Assembly (NCBI GenBank): GCA_039030335.1
Contig: JBCCEJ010000004.1
Span: forward strand, 103,478-167,477
DNA length: 64,000 nt
Source: JBCCEJ01 sp039030335
Lineage (GTDB): Bacteria > Pseudomonadota > Gammaproteobacteria > HK1
Direction: 5' to 3'
Position numbers and translations under genes: made by a program. Of this stretch, positions 53,437-62,580 are shown one piece after another (position 1 is the stretch's first letter; every line of letters begins with the position of its first letter). The notes under the pieces are model-generated. The model did not search any database, was not told the origin of the DNA, and saw only the letters and a program-made list of their open reading frames with translations.

Positions 53437-54258
53437 ATGCAAATCTGTCCTATCACCCCAAACGTGGGTGCCGAGATCCACGACATCGATGCCGGCAGGG
53501 TCACCGATGCCGAGCGCCGGTCGCTCCGCGACGCCCTCGTGAACTACAAAGTACTGGTGCTACGCGACCAGGATATCGATTCGTTCGCCTACCGTGATTT
53601 TGTGACGACCTTTGGCGAAGTGGTCATGGATGATTTGACACCGCAGCCCGGGCATCCGCCGGAACTTGGTGCTATCCACATTCAGCCCAAAGAGCGCCAG
53701 ACCATCAACTTCTGGCACATGGATTACTCGTTCCGTGAGCAGCCGACTCCGGTCTTGAGTCTCTGTGCAAAGCTGCTGCCGGAGATCGGTGGCGACACGC
53801 TGTTCACCAATCTGGAAGCGGCTTACGACGGGTTGCCGGGCGAGACCAAGGCACGCATCGAAGGCTTGTACACCAACCACAAGGTCACGCCTACGCAGAA
53901 CTCGGCGAAACGTTTCTCGCCAGCAGAGTTCGAGCAGATGATAACCGCCGCGCCGGTGCGCCATCCGCTCGTTTGCACGAACCCCGACAACGGCCGTAAG
54001 TTCCTGTTCGTCAATGTGCCCATCTACTGCCGCAGCATTGTCGGCCTGGAAGATGACCCGGAGGGTGATGCGCTGTTGCGCTCTCTCTACGAACATGCAT
54101 CGCGGCCTGAATTTCACTTCCGACTCCGCTGGACGCTGAACACCATTGTCGTCTGGGAGAATACGCACTGCCTGCATTATCCGGTGGCGGATTATTTTCC
54201 AAACGAACGCAGGCTCTGGCGGTTTGCCACCAAGGCGACAGCGCGGCCGGCGGCCTGA
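53437..54258 (+). CDS. TauD/TfdA-family dioxygenase (second)
   Basis: 273 residues. Fe(II) ligands His94 and Asp96 (NFWHMDYSF), distal His in HCLHYPVADY with Arg in NERRLWRFATK binding 2-oxoglutarate. The N-terminal sequence ITPNVGAEIHDIDAGRVTDAERRSLRDALVNYKVLVLRDQD is characteristic. The substrate is unknown; the gene is flanked by cupin and DUF1330 genes on the same strand. Confidence 0.9.
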   Translation: MQICPITPNVGAEIHDIDAGRVTDAERRSLRDALVNYKVLVLRDQDIDSFAYRDFVTTFGEVVMDDLTPQPGHPPELGAIHIQPKERQTINFWHMDYSFREQPTPVLSLCAKLLPEIGGDTLFTNLEAAYDGLPGETKARIEGLYTNHKVTPTQNSAKRFSPAEFEQMITAAPVRHPLVCTNPDNGRKFLFVNVPIYCRSIVGLEDDPEGDALLRSLYEHASRPEFHFRLRWTLNTIVVWENTHCLHYPVADYFPNERRLWRFATKATARPAA

Positions 54259-54285
54259 ACTACTCAACTACTGGAGAACGACATC

Positions 54286-54582
54286 ATGGCTAAGGGCTAC
54301 GTGATCGGTCAGATCGACATCACCGACGCAGACAAATATGCGAAGTATCGCGTCGAGGTGCCAAAGTCGATCGCCCAATACGGCGGGCAATACCTCGTGC
54401 GCGGCGGCAACATGGAATCGATCGAAGGTGAAGCGCCGTTGCCGCGCATCGTCGTGGTGGAGTTTCCGTCGTTCGAACAGGCCAAGACCTGGTATTACTC
54501 AGAGGAGTACCAGGAGGTGGTCGGCATTCGCCATGCCGCCTCGCATGGGCACATGTTCCTCGTCGAAGGGCATGACGACTGA
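54286..54582 (+). CDS. DUF1330 domain-containing protein
   Basis: 98 residues, dimeric ferredoxin-like barrel: KGYVIGQIDITDADKYAKYRVEVPKSIAQYGGQYLVRGG, then PRIVVVEFPSFEQAKTWYYSEEYQEVVGIRHAAS. The family has no proven reaction but is often found with oxidative degradation genes. Starts 27 bases after the dioxygenase, so cotranscription is likely. Confidence 0.92.
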   Translation: MAKGYVIGQIDITDADKYAKYRVEVPKSIAQYGGQYLVRGGNMESIEGEAPLPRIVVVEFPSFEQAKTWYYSEEYQEVVGIRHAASHGHMFLVEGHDD

Positions 54583-54590
54583 CGTGGCGC

Positions 54591-55970
54591 TCAGGCGGCA
54601 GCGTTTCGCCCGGCCAGACGCCCGAGCGTGATGGCACTCAGCAACCCGTTGCCGCTCAGATAGCCCCACACGTGGTTGCCTGACACGCCCCGCGCGGCGC
54701 CGCCGCCGGCGAACAGGTTCGGGAACGGCTGCCCGTTCTGGCGCAGCACCCGCGCTTGCGCGTTCACATCCAACCCGCCTTGGGTGTGAAACAGCGCGCC
54801 GGTTACGCGGATTGCGTGAAAAGGTGCTGCCAGCGGGCGCGTACGGCTGAAATCGCGCCCAAACGGACACACAATTTGAGTCGCTGTCGTCGCGACACTC
54901 GCTGCCAGCGTACTTTCGGGCAGACCAAGCTGGTTTGCCAGTTCGCTGACCGACATTGCAGACACGAGCGCGCCCTGACTAACGGCATTACGGTAGTCTT
55001 CGAACTCCATGCCGAGCTCGTGCAGTTCGGCGTCGAAGATGTTCCAGGCGATACGCCCGGGCTGCGCGAGCACGCGCACCGACTGCTCCGAATAGCCGTC
55101 GTGTTCGTTAGAAAAGCGCTCGCCATCGGCATTGACCTGGATGCCGCCTTCCATCATCAGTGCCCACGTGATCAGGACCTGGTGCGGGCTCGCAACCGAG
55201 CCATGACCCTGGTATGCGCCGAGGCTACCCATCGATGCCTGAAGCGCGCGTCCCCAATACACCGCATCGCCCTGATTGCCCGGGTGCCCGAAATACTCTC
55301 CGTCGGCCATCTCTGGAATGAGTTCTTCAACCAGGCGAGCATTTCCGCCATAACCGTTGCAAGCCAGAATCAGTTGCCGGCAGCCGACCGTCTCGGTGTT
55401 GCCGTCCGGACGCCGTACACGCACGCCCGATACCCGGTGCTCATCCATCAGAAGTGTCGCCACCGTGGCGTTCGTCACCAGCTCGCCGCCGGTAGCCTGC
55501 ACTCGTGCCAACAGCCGTTGCTGCAAGTCCGCGCCGGTACGCGCGGGTGTTGCGTGCATGCGCGAAACGCTGTGCCCCGGATACAGAAATCCCTCGACCA
55601 CACTGAAGGGGATGTCGTGCTCGTTGGTCAGCCAATCGATGGTTGACCCGGATTGCGAAGCCAGTGTCTCGACCAGGGCCTGAGGGGCTGCCCCTTTTGC
55701 TTTGGCCTGAATGTCTGCTGCGAACAGGGAGTGCGAATCGACGATGCCAAGGCGCTGCTGCGCGGCTGTGCCGGCAGCGGGCACCATGCCCGAAGACAGC
55801 GACGTCGAGCCGGTCGGCGATGCATCGCGTTCGAGCAGTACCGCTTCGCGCCCGGCATCTGCGACGGCGAGCGCGGCGGTTAATCCGCACGCACCGGCAC
55901 CGACGACAAGCACGTCGCAGTCGATATCAAATCGGACGTCCGCGGCTCTCTCGATGTCAGCCTGAACCAC
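54591..55970 (-). CDS. FAD-dependent oxidoreductase (fumarate reductase/KstD-like)
   Basis: 459 residues from a GTG at 55970, two bases after the hyuA stop; the longer frame to 56030 overlaps hyuA. FAD-binding CDVLVVGAGACGLTAALAVADAGREAVLLERD, STSLSSG, LILACNGYGGNARLVEE, and a C-terminal GGGAARGVSGNHVWGYLSGNGLLSAITLGRLAG. Family members desaturate or reduce C-C bonds. It is the last gene of the operon HyuB-HyuA-FAD (all minus strand), so it probably acts on a product of that pathway. Confidence 0.88.
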   Translation of the reverse strand: MVQADIERAADVRFDIDCDVLVVGAGACGLTAALAVADAGREAVLLERDASPTGSTSLSSGMVPAAGTAAQQRLGIVDSHSLFAADIQAKAKGAAPQALVETLASQSGSTIDWLTNEHDIPFSVVEGFLYPGHSVSRMHATPARTGADLQQRLLARVQATGGELVTNATVATLLMDEHRVSGVRVRRPDGNTETVGCRQLILACNGYGGNARLVEELIPEMADGEYFGHPGNQGDAVYWGRALQASMGSLGAYQGHGSVASPHQVLITWALMMEGGIQVNADGERFSNEHDGYSEQSVRVLAQPGRIAWNIFDAELHELGMEFEDYRNAVSQGALVSAMSVSELANQLGLPESTLAASVATTATQIVCPFGRDFSRTRPLAAPFHAIRVTGALFHTQGGLDVNAQARVLRQNGQPFPNLFAGGGAARGVSGNHVWGYLSGNGLLSAITLGRLAGRNAAA

Positions 55971-55972
55971 TG

Positions 55973-58111
55973 CTAGGCAGGCTCGGTCGGACGAACCACG
56001 AGATTGCCTGGCGCATCGACCTCCGCGCACATGCCCGGGTCGATGTAGGTTGTCGCGTCCGCCTGTTCCAACACCGCCGGCCCCGTAACGACCGCGCCGG
56101 CAGGCAACGTCAGGCGGTCGTACACACCAGCATCGTGCCAGGTACCAGCGGCCCAGAGCTTACGGCTGCCGGTACGCGCACCGTCCGTGGTGCCGCGAGC
56201 GGATGGAGCCAGCGCCGTGAGGTCGAAGCGCGGGCGCCGACCGATGACACTGGTGCGCAGATTCATGACACGCACGCCCAACCCTTCGAGCGGCCGCCCG
56301 AACGTGCGTGTGTAGGTTTCGACGAAGGCTGCGCGGATCAGCTCTCCGGTAACGCCGGTGTGGGTTGTTCCGGCATCGACATTCGGTAATGGCAAGTGCA
56401 CCGCCAGCGTGTGTGTCTGGCCGACGTAGAGCATGTCTAGTTCGAACCGGGTTTCACGCCCGTCGAACGGCACTCCCGAGTCGTTGAGGCTCGCCAGATC
56501 CTGTCTCGCGCTCTCCAGCATCTCGGCATCTAGTGCGCCGATGTCCAGCGAATCCAGCAGCGAGTTGATGGTATGCACGCGGTCGTGACGCATATCGGCC
56601 ATGACGCAGCCGAGCGCGCTGGTCACGCCGGGATAGCGAGGCACCAACGCGCCTGCGAGCCCGACTTCGCGAACGAGCGCGCCAACATGCAACCCGCCTG
56701 CGCCCCCAAACGGCATCGCCACGAACTGCCCCGGATCGTGACCGCGCTCGATCGACACGAGCCGGATGGCTCCCGCCATCCGCGCATTGGCGACGCGGAT
56801 TACCGCCTCGGCGGCTTCCAGCGCGTTCAGGCCGAGCGGTTCCCCGACCGCTGTTATCAAAGCCCGCTCGGAGGCGCTTCGATCGAGCGCCGTGGCGCGA
56901 CCGCCGATCGGTTGCTCACTGTTGATGCGCCCGAGCATCACGTTGGCATCGGTGACGGTAGGGCGCGGATTGCCGTTGCCGTAACAGGCAGGCCCGGGGT
57001 CGGAACCCGCGCTCTCCGGGCCTATCTGCAGCAGGCCCGAACGGTCCACCCAGGCGATCGAACCGCCGCCTGCGCCGATGGTCGTCATTTCCACCATCGG
57101 CGTGCGGATCACGAGCCCGAAATCGACCGATGTCTGTGCAGTGAGATTGGTGTCACCATCGGCGATCACGGCGACATCGAAACTGGTGCCGCCCATGTCG
57201 CAGGTAATCACGTTTCGAAACCCCGCCGTGCTCGCGATCTGGCCGGCGGCGATCACACCGGCCGCCGGACCGGAAAGGGCTGTGCGCACCGGATTTGCGC
57301 GCGCCGTAGCCGCGGTCATGACACCGCCGCTCGACTGGACGACGAGTAGTTGGCCCGCGAAGCCATTGTCTCGAAGCCCGCCATCGAGGTGCTCGAGGTA
57401 ATCGCCAACGACGGGTTGCAGATAGGCATTCAACGATGCCGTTGATGCGCGTTCGAACTCGCGAATCTCAGGCAGGATCTGCGAAGCAACGCTGATGTGG
57501 TCGTTTGGCCAGACCTCGGCAGCAGCCTGTGCCGCCGCCTGTTCGTTGGCCGCGTTCGCGTAGCTGTTGATGAAGAAGATGCAAAGTGCGCGCGCCCCGC
57601 GCTCAAGCAGAGATTTGGCGGCGGCTTGCACGGCTTTACTATCCACCGCTTCCAGCACCGTGCCGTCTGCCAAAACCCGTTCGTCCACTTCAAGGCGCAT
57701 ATCGCGCGGGATAACAGGCTCGAATTGGCCCCAAAGGCCCCAGGTTTGCGGGCGATCCCGCCGGCGCATTTCCAGTAAGTCTTTAAAGCCGGTCGTTGTG
57801 ATCACGCCGGTCGCGGCGCCGCGGCGCTCCAGCAACGCATTCGTACCAACTGTGGTGCCGTGCACGATCGTTGCGAGTGCCTCCGGGGGGCATAGCAGCG
57901 CATCCAACCCGGCGCGGATACCGAGCGCCTGGTTGGCGCGCACACTCGGCACCTTGGCGGTATGACCATTGCCTTCGGCGTCCAGCCAGAACAGATCGGT
58001 AAACGTTCCGCCGACGTCGACGCCGACCATCGACGCGCCTTGCCTGGTTTCGGCGCGTGGCTTTGGCGCGCCCACATCTTCGCCCGTGTTGCTCAGCGTG
58101 CCTGAACTCAT
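55973..58111 (-). CDS. Hydantoinase/oxoprolinase subunit A (HyuA-like)
   Basis: 712 residues. ATP-binding GVDVGGTFTDLFWLD near 30-44, TTVGTNALLERRGA, DMGGTSFDVAVIADGD near the middle, GAGGGSIAWVD and PFGGAGGLHVGAL. It is the ATP-dependent subunit of N-methylhydantoinase, 5-oxoprolinase or acetone carboxylase type complexes. Its ATG overlaps the HyuB stop by four bases, and it partners HyuB encoded just upstream. Substrate not identifiable. Confidence 0.92.
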   Translation of the reverse strand: MSSGTLSNTGEDVGAPKPRAETRQGASMVGVDVGGTFTDLFWLDAEGNGHTAKVPSVRANQALGIRAGLDALLCPPEALATIVHGTTVGTNALLERRGAATGVITTTGFKDLLEMRRRDRPQTWGLWGQFEPVIPRDMRLEVDERVLADGTVLEAVDSKAVQAAAKSLLERGARALCIFFINSYANAANEQAAAQAAAEVWPNDHISVASQILPEIREFERASTASLNAYLQPVVGDYLEHLDGGLRDNGFAGQLLVVQSSGGVMTAATARANPVRTALSGPAAGVIAAGQIASTAGFRNVITCDMGGTSFDVAVIADGDTNLTAQTSVDFGLVIRTPMVEMTTIGAGGGSIAWVDRSGLLQIGPESAGSDPGPACYGNGNPRPTVTDANVMLGRINSEQPIGGRATALDRSASERALITAVGEPLGLNALEAAEAVIRVANARMAGAIRLVSIERGHDPGQFVAMPFGGAGGLHVGALVREVGLAGALVPRYPGVTSALGCVMADMRHDRVHTINSLLDSLDIGALDAEMLESARQDLASLNDSGVPFDGRETRFELDMLYVGQTHTLAVHLPLPNVDAGTTHTGVTGELIRAAFVETYTRTFGRPLEGLGVRVMNLRTSVIGRRPRFDLTALAPSARGTTDGARTGSRKLWAAGTWHDAGVYDRLTLPAGAVVTGPAVLEQADATTYIDPGMCAEVDAPGNLVVRPTEPA

Positions 58112-59856
58112 GCCGCGGTGCCTCGGCTGGTACGTAGAACCTTCGTTGCCTTGTCGTCCAACTCGCCCTCCGCCGACACGACACAGCCGTAGTCACGCGC
58201 TGCCGATTCGGTAGATACATAGCCAAGCCGCACGTCCTCAGCCACCTGTTCAGGCGCGCGTAGAAGCGCACTGCCATAGCCGCCGCCGCCGGGCGTTTCC
58301 AGGCGTAGCCGCTGCCCGTGACAAAGTTCGATACCCACCATCTTCGAAGCCATGGGCGGGCGTTGGAAACCGTCTCCGGTCTCGTGCGAAAAACGATTGC
58401 TGGCGCCGCCGCCGCCGCCGAGCACGCCCGGTGGCTGGAAGCGCCCGCGCTCGCCAAACAGAAATGCCTCAGCTTCCTGCTCGAGCAGCGCGATCTCATA
58501 AACTGCACCACAGCCGCCGCGATGCGCACCGATGCCGCCGCTGTCTCCCCGCAGCGCCCATTGTGTGAAGCGCACCGGATAGGCCGCCTCCAGGATCTCG
58601 AGCGGTGGAATGGTCGCCATGGAGATCGGGGCATTGCCGTGGTTCAGCCCGTCGCCCTCGGGGTGCCCGCCATGGCCGCCGCCAAAGAACGAGAACATGA
58701 CCCAACGGCTTCCGTCCTGGCGATGGCCGGCGATAGACAGCGCATTGATCGTGCCGTAGGCGCAGCCGTTGACGCGCTCGGGTGCCGCTTGTGACAGTGC
58801 CACGAACACGACGTCGATGAGACGCAAGATCGTCTCCGTGTAGCCGCCGACCGGGCGCGGCGCCTTCGCCGAGAGCAAACTCGCTTCTGGAATGACGAAG
58901 TCGACCGGCTTTAGCACACCGGCATTGGCCGGCACCTCGCGGAACACGTGCTTTAGTGCCACGTAGCAGGCGGCGATGGCTGTCGAGCGCGAGATGTTGA
59001 CCGGCCCTGCACACGCAGGCGCCGTCCGGCTGAAGTCGAGCGTCATCGCATCGCCCGCGATGTGGATGTCAAGCCCGATCGGTAGCGGCTCGTCCACGAT
59101 GCCATCGTTGTCAAGCCAATCGCCTGCTGACCACGTGCCATCGGGTAAGTCTGCGATGTGGCTTCGCATGACTTCTGCGGCGCGCTCGCAAAGCTCACGT
59201 AGTGCCTGTTCGATAACTGGAGGCGTGTATTCGTCCAGTAGCGCGTGCAAGCGCTTTTCACCGAGCTCCAGTGCGTTGATCTGCCCGTTCAGATCACCGT
59301 AGAGCGAGCCTGGCAAGCGCGAGTTCGCCTTTACGATGTCTACGATGTCGGTTCGCAATGTGCCGGCGGCGTAGAGCTTGACCGGTGGAATCAGCATGCC
59401 TTCCTGAAAGCTCTCAGTAGCCACAGGGTTGTAGTTGCCAGGGACGTTGCCGCCGACATCGTGCCAGTGGCCCACAGAGGCCAGGTAGCAAAAGAGCGAG
59501 CCGTCGCGGAATACGGGCTTTACCAACTTGAAATCGGACAGGTGCGTCCCGCCGTCGTACGGGTCGTTGAAGATGTAAATGTCACCTTCGTCCAGGCTGC
59601 CGTCTGTGGCGACCTTGTCGATAACAGTCTTGACGGCGAACGCCATGGCGCCGACGAAGATTGGCAGGCCTGATTTCCCCTGCACCAGGGTTTCGCCCGT
59701 TATGGCGTCGTAGATCCCGTGGCTCGCGTCGTGGGCTTCCGCGATGATCGGATTGAACGCGCTGCGAAAGAGCGTCGCGTCCATTTCGTCTGCGATCTGT
59801 TCGAGCCGGCCCTGTAGCACGGCGAGCTTCACGGCATCGAGTGTTGCGATAGACAA
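58108..59856 (-). CDS. Hydantoinase/oxoprolinase subunit B (HyuB-like)
   Basis: 582 residues. VKLAVLQGRLEQIADEMDATLFRSAFNPIIAEAHDASHGIYDAITG at the N-terminus, GDIYIFNDPYDGGTHLSDFKLVKPVF, and the C-terminal PGGGGYGSALLRAPEQVAEDVRLGYVSTESAARDYGCVV match the B subunit family. It forms a complex with the adjacent A subunit. First gene of a three-gene operon. Normal length. Confidence 0.92.
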   Translation of the reverse strand: MSIATLDAVKLAVLQGRLEQIADEMDATLFRSAFNPIIAEAHDASHGIYDAITGETLVQGKSGLPIFVGAMAFAVKTVIDKVATDGSLDEGDIYIFNDPYDGGTHLSDFKLVKPVFRDGSLFCYLASVGHWHDVGGNVPGNYNPVATESFQEGMLIPPVKLYAAGTLRTDIVDIVKANSRLPGSLYGDLNGQINALELGEKRLHALLDEYTPPVIEQALRELCERAAEVMRSHIADLPDGTWSAGDWLDNDGIVDEPLPIGLDIHIAGDAMTLDFSRTAPACAGPVNISRSTAIAACYVALKHVFREVPANAGVLKPVDFVIPEASLLSAKAPRPVGGYTETILRLIDVVFVALSQAAPERVNGCAYGTINALSIAGHRQDGSRWVMFSFFGGGHGGHPEGDGLNHGNAPISMATIPPLEILEAAYPVRFTQWALRGDSGGIGAHRGGCGAVYEIALLEQEAEAFLFGERGRFQPPGVLGGGGGASNRFSHETGDGFQRPPMASKMVGIELCHGQRLRLETPGGGGYGSALLRAPEQVAEDVRLGYVSTESAARDYGCVVSAEGELDDKATKVLRTSRGTAA

Positions 59857-60095
59857 AAGGACATTCCCGGGTGGTCGACATGGCCGCGGAGGAACGCTGC
59901 CACTGCGGCTGAAGCAGCCAGTTTACCCGTTGCTCGCCGTATCTCAGCGCACCTACGACAATCCCCGACGCAGCTCGACATCCCGGCGGACAGATCTGGA
60001 GCTGGGGGCAGATAGACTTCTTCCCCAGATGGCGGAGTCTGAAAGCGCACCACGCCCTTTTGGTGTACTCCGCAGCAAGCAGTCAGGAGGTGGAA

Positions 60096-60482
60096 ATGGC
60101 GACCGGCGGATGTCTTTGTGGAGCGGTGCGCTATGCGGTGACCGGGGAACTCCGCCCGGTTGTCTACTGCCACTGTGATCAGTGCCGTCGCACCACGGGG
60201 CACTTCATGGCCGCAACCGCCGCACCCATCGAGCGGTTTAGTCTGACTGAAGACCGAAGCCTCAGGTGGTACGCATCGTCAAACATGGCCAAAAGAGGGT
60301 TCTGCGGTGATTGCGGTGCCACCTTGTTCTGGCGACGGAACGATGCGCCGCGCATCTCGATAGCCGCCGGAACCCTCGACTCGGGCCACGGTGTATCGGC
60401 AGATCGGCATATCTATGCGGACACCCAGGGCGAATACTACGAACTGACCGATGGGCTGCCCGTCTATCCCGAGAGCGACTAA
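60096..60482 (+). CDS. GFA-family (glutathione-dependent formaldehyde-activating) protein
   Basis: 128 residues from the ATG at 60096 (AGGAGG five bases upstream). Zinc sites: GGCLCGAVRY, YCHCDQCRRTTG and FCGDCGATLFWRRND, the CxC/CxxC pattern of the GFA family. Small zinc-binding proteins, mostly of unproven substrate. Convergent with the integron integrase gene. Confidence 0.9.
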   Translation: MATGGCLCGAVRYAVTGELRPVVYCHCDQCRRTTGHFMAATAAPIERFSLTEDRSLRWYASSNMAKRGFCGDCGATLFWRRNDAPRISIAAGTLDSGHGVSADRHIYADTQGEYYELTDGLPVYPESD

Positions 60483-60552
60483 GCCGCGTCGAGCCGTGTT
60501 CGAAACGCAGCGACCCCTTCGTAGACACCGATTCGCGCGACCTCGCTCCTTT

Positions 60553-61605
60553 CTAAGTCTCGTCGCTGTCGCCGTAACCCCGGCTATCTGGCGAAGACGA
60601 GCGGGTCGTCGTTTGTCCCGCGGCTGCGAGCGCCGCGCCAAGAGGGCTCAATACACCACGTCCGCCGCGCTGAATCACATGTGTGTAGATTTGCGTGGTA
60701 CGCACATCTTTGTGCCCCAATTGCTCTTGCACCGTGCGGATATCGGCACCGCGCTCCAGCAGGTGCGTCGCGAACGAATGACGCAGTGTGTGGCAACTCG
60801 CTGGCTTGTTCAGCCCTGAGGCTCGCACCGCCTGGCGCACCGCACGCTGTACGGCACTGGGGTCGAGATGGTGACGCCGCGTCGTGTCCGTTCTCGGGTC
60901 CACACTCGGCTCACGCGCGCCGAAAACGTACTGCCAGACCCATTCCGTCGCAGCATTCTGGTATTTGCGTGCCAGCGCATACGGAAGGTGCACGTTCGCA
61001 CAGTCGTTGGCCACATCTTGCTCGTAGCCCGTCCGCCGTACTCCGAGATGACGCTTGAGAGGAATCACCAGTTCATCGGGTAATGTAACTACCCTGTCCC
61101 GGCCGCCTTTTCCGTCTCTTACCACTACGGCTCGATGATGAAAGTCGATGTCTTTGACGCGAAGGCGCACTGCTTCCATGAGTCGAAGCCCGGAGCCGTA
61201 CATGAGTGACCCGAGCAACCAGTACACGTCTTTAAGCCGCGACAGTACCTTCCCTACCTCAATTTGAGTAAGCACGACAGGTAACTTCTCTGGACGCTTT
61301 GCCCTCGGGAGGTTTGTCAGCAAATCATCGAGTGGCTTATCCAGCACTTCCCGAAAGAAGAAGACCAGGGCATTGAGCGCCTGATTCTGAGTACTCGCAG
61401 CGACATTCCCCTGCACTGCCAAATCCGAAAGGAACGCGCGAACGTGCGCGTATCCAAGATCGTCGAAAGGAATGCCTCTGTGAAACCAGTGGAACCGTTT
61501 CACCCACCCGAGGTAAGCCTGTTCTGTGCGGATGCTATAGTGCCTGAGCCGGATTGCTTTTCGAAGCTCGTCCAGCTCTTGCGGCGTTTTCTTGGAGCGG
61601 GCCAT
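60553..61605 (-). CDS. intI: Integron integrase (IntI-type tyrosine recombinase)
   Basis: 350 residues from the ATG at 61605; a GTG at 61614 would add three. Catalytic Arg141 (GSGLRLMEAVRLR), His272-x2-Arg275 (CHTLRHSFATHL), His298 (GHKDVRTTQIYTHV) and Tyr307 match IntI1 positions with a constant offset of five. The IntI-only insertion near 205-230 (HLPYALARKYQNAATEWVWQYVFG) and RRHHLDPSAVQRAVRQAVRASG separate it from XerC/D. It recombines attI with attC sites; it points away from the cassettes, the normal layout. No LexA box was seen upstream. Confidence 0.96.
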   Translation of the reverse strand: MARSKKTPQELDELRKAIRLRHYSIRTEQAYLGWVKRFHWFHRGIPFDDLGYAHVRAFLSDLAVQGNVAASTQNQALNALVFFFREVLDKPLDDLLTNLPRAKRPEKLPVVLTQIEVGKVLSRLKDVYWLLGSLMYGSGLRLMEAVRLRVKDIDFHHRAVVVRDGKGGRDRVVTLPDELVIPLKRHLGVRRTGYEQDVANDCANVHLPYALARKYQNAATEWVWQYVFGAREPSVDPRTDTTRRHHLDPSAVQRAVRQAVRASGLNKPASCHTLRHSFATHLLERGADIRTVQEQLGHKDVRTTQIYTHVIQRGGRGVLSPLGAALAAAGQTTTRSSSPDSRGYGDSDET

Positions 61606-61874
61606 CGTGCTCACACCGATCTGGGAACGTTGTGGGCCTAGTGGGCCACCTGCTCATGGTGGTGGATATCGGTCTGAGACCCGCTCTTCGTAGGCCGAAG
61701 ACTCGCGGCTTGACGGCATGCACATCTCGCCGATGAAGGAACATACGAGGCGCTGGCGATGTTTGGTGCGTGCTACACGGACCAATACCGCGTTACAACA
61801 CGGAGACACGGAGAATTGCGCGCTACACGGACCACTACCGCCTCACAACACGGTCTTAGGCCGTCCAATACTTG
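61606..61874. other. intI-attI region
   Basis: About 270 bases between intI and the first core site. The integrase promoter, the cassette promoter and attI are expected here. The only clear structure is the 50-bp-spaced direct repeat (61772-61853); I could not place a promoter with confidence. Confidence 0.5.
61772..61853 (+). repeat. Direct repeats in putative attI
   Basis: Two 32-base copies (61772-61803 and 61822-61853), 29 of 32 identical, starting exactly 50 bases apart. Both begin GCTACACGGACCA and end ACAACACGG. Integrase-binding direct repeats are a known attI feature (attI1), so these may be such sites, though they are longer than usual. Confidence 0.7.
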
Positions 61875-61880
61875 TTAGAC
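61800..61880 (+). other. attI recombination site, core at 61874-61880
   Basis: Core GTTAGAC at 61874-61880 forms the junction between attI and cassette 1; recombination occurs after its G. The left limit of attI is not defined by the sequence. Confidence 0.75.
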
Positions 61881-61891
61881 CAAGAAACGCA

Positions 61892-62497
61892 ATGCCGGAA
61901 GACAGCAAGCGACGCCCCGACATTTGCAACGCGCTCGTGCATCTCACGCGCGATCGGCTCGAACGGGAAACGTCCGAATACATTCTCTCTGAAGGAGTCG
62001 AGAAGACGGTGCCCGCTTTCGAGGTGCTGAAGAAAATTCTGAAGGAAGGGAAGATTCGAGGTAGCGGAAACCAAGGCTTCGTGAAAGGAAATAGGAATGC
62101 AGTTTGCTTCAGTGAGGCGCCGCTGTCCGCCGTCTCCGCATTTGCCGCTGCACCCGATCAAAAAACATCCAGGTACAGTGTGTATGGTGTCGCGATCAGC
62201 AAGAAGGCCGTATTTGCGCAAGGAGGAAGACCGGTAATCTACTTGCCAGACGAAGAGGGAGCCTGGATACCGGCTGAGCAGAAATGGCGTCACGTCAGAT
62301 TCGAATTGGGAAGCGTTGATTACACTCATGAGCGGGAATGGCGCTCCCCTGGTGACTTCGATTTGTCCTTGGTCCCGGGAATTTATGTCCTCGTTTGGTC
62401 CGCGACGGAGGCCAAGCGCATCTATCAACTGTCCTTCCCCATTTCGAAGCTGATTCGCGGGGTCCTGCCGATGCAGCATCTCGCAGAATTCGTGTGA
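61892..62497 (+). CDS. Cassette 1 protein, AbiGi/DUF2971-like
   Basis: 201 residues from the ATG at 61892, 11 bases after the core site; the open frame extends upstream into attI but that part is not a gene. Motifs: an N-terminal VHLTRDRLE, LKKILKEGKIRG, NRNAVCFSEAPLSAV, YGVAISKKAVFAQGGRPVIYLPDE and THEREWRSPGDF. This order resembles AbiGi/DUF2971-type proteins, some linked to phage defence or ADP-ribosyltransferase-like folds. The similarity is by eye and the function is open. Its stop lies four bases before its attC. Confidence 0.7.
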   Translation: MPEDSKRRPDICNALVHLTRDRLERETSEYILSEGVEKTVPAFEVLKKILKEGKIRGSGNQGFVKGNRNAVCFSEAPLSAVSAFAAAPDQKTSRYSVYGVAISKKAVFAQGGRPVIYLPDEEGAWIPAEQKWRHVRFELGSVDYTHEREWRSPGDFDLSLVPGIYVLVWSATEAKRIYQLSFPISKLIRGVLPMQHLAEFV

Positions 62498-62501
62498 ACT
62501 G

Positions 62502-62576
62502 GTCTAACAATGGCATCGAGACGGACTGGCCAAAGCGCTGCGCGCTCCGTCCAGCCGCTCATGCCTGGCGTTGGGC
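62502..62576 (+). other. attC site of cassette 1
   Basis: 75 bases. R'' GTCTAAC (62502-62508), R' GTTGGGC (62570-62576). Inner arms GGCATCGAG/CTCATGCC (one extra base) and ACGGA/TCCGT fold into the imperfect hairpin with an extrahelical base that IntI recognises. Confidence 0.92.
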
Positions 62577-62580
62577 GTAA

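Noticed and set aside
61606..61700. Search for a LexA box before intI
   Set aside because: No CTGT-N8-ACAG match was seen, although some integron integrases are SOS-controlled.
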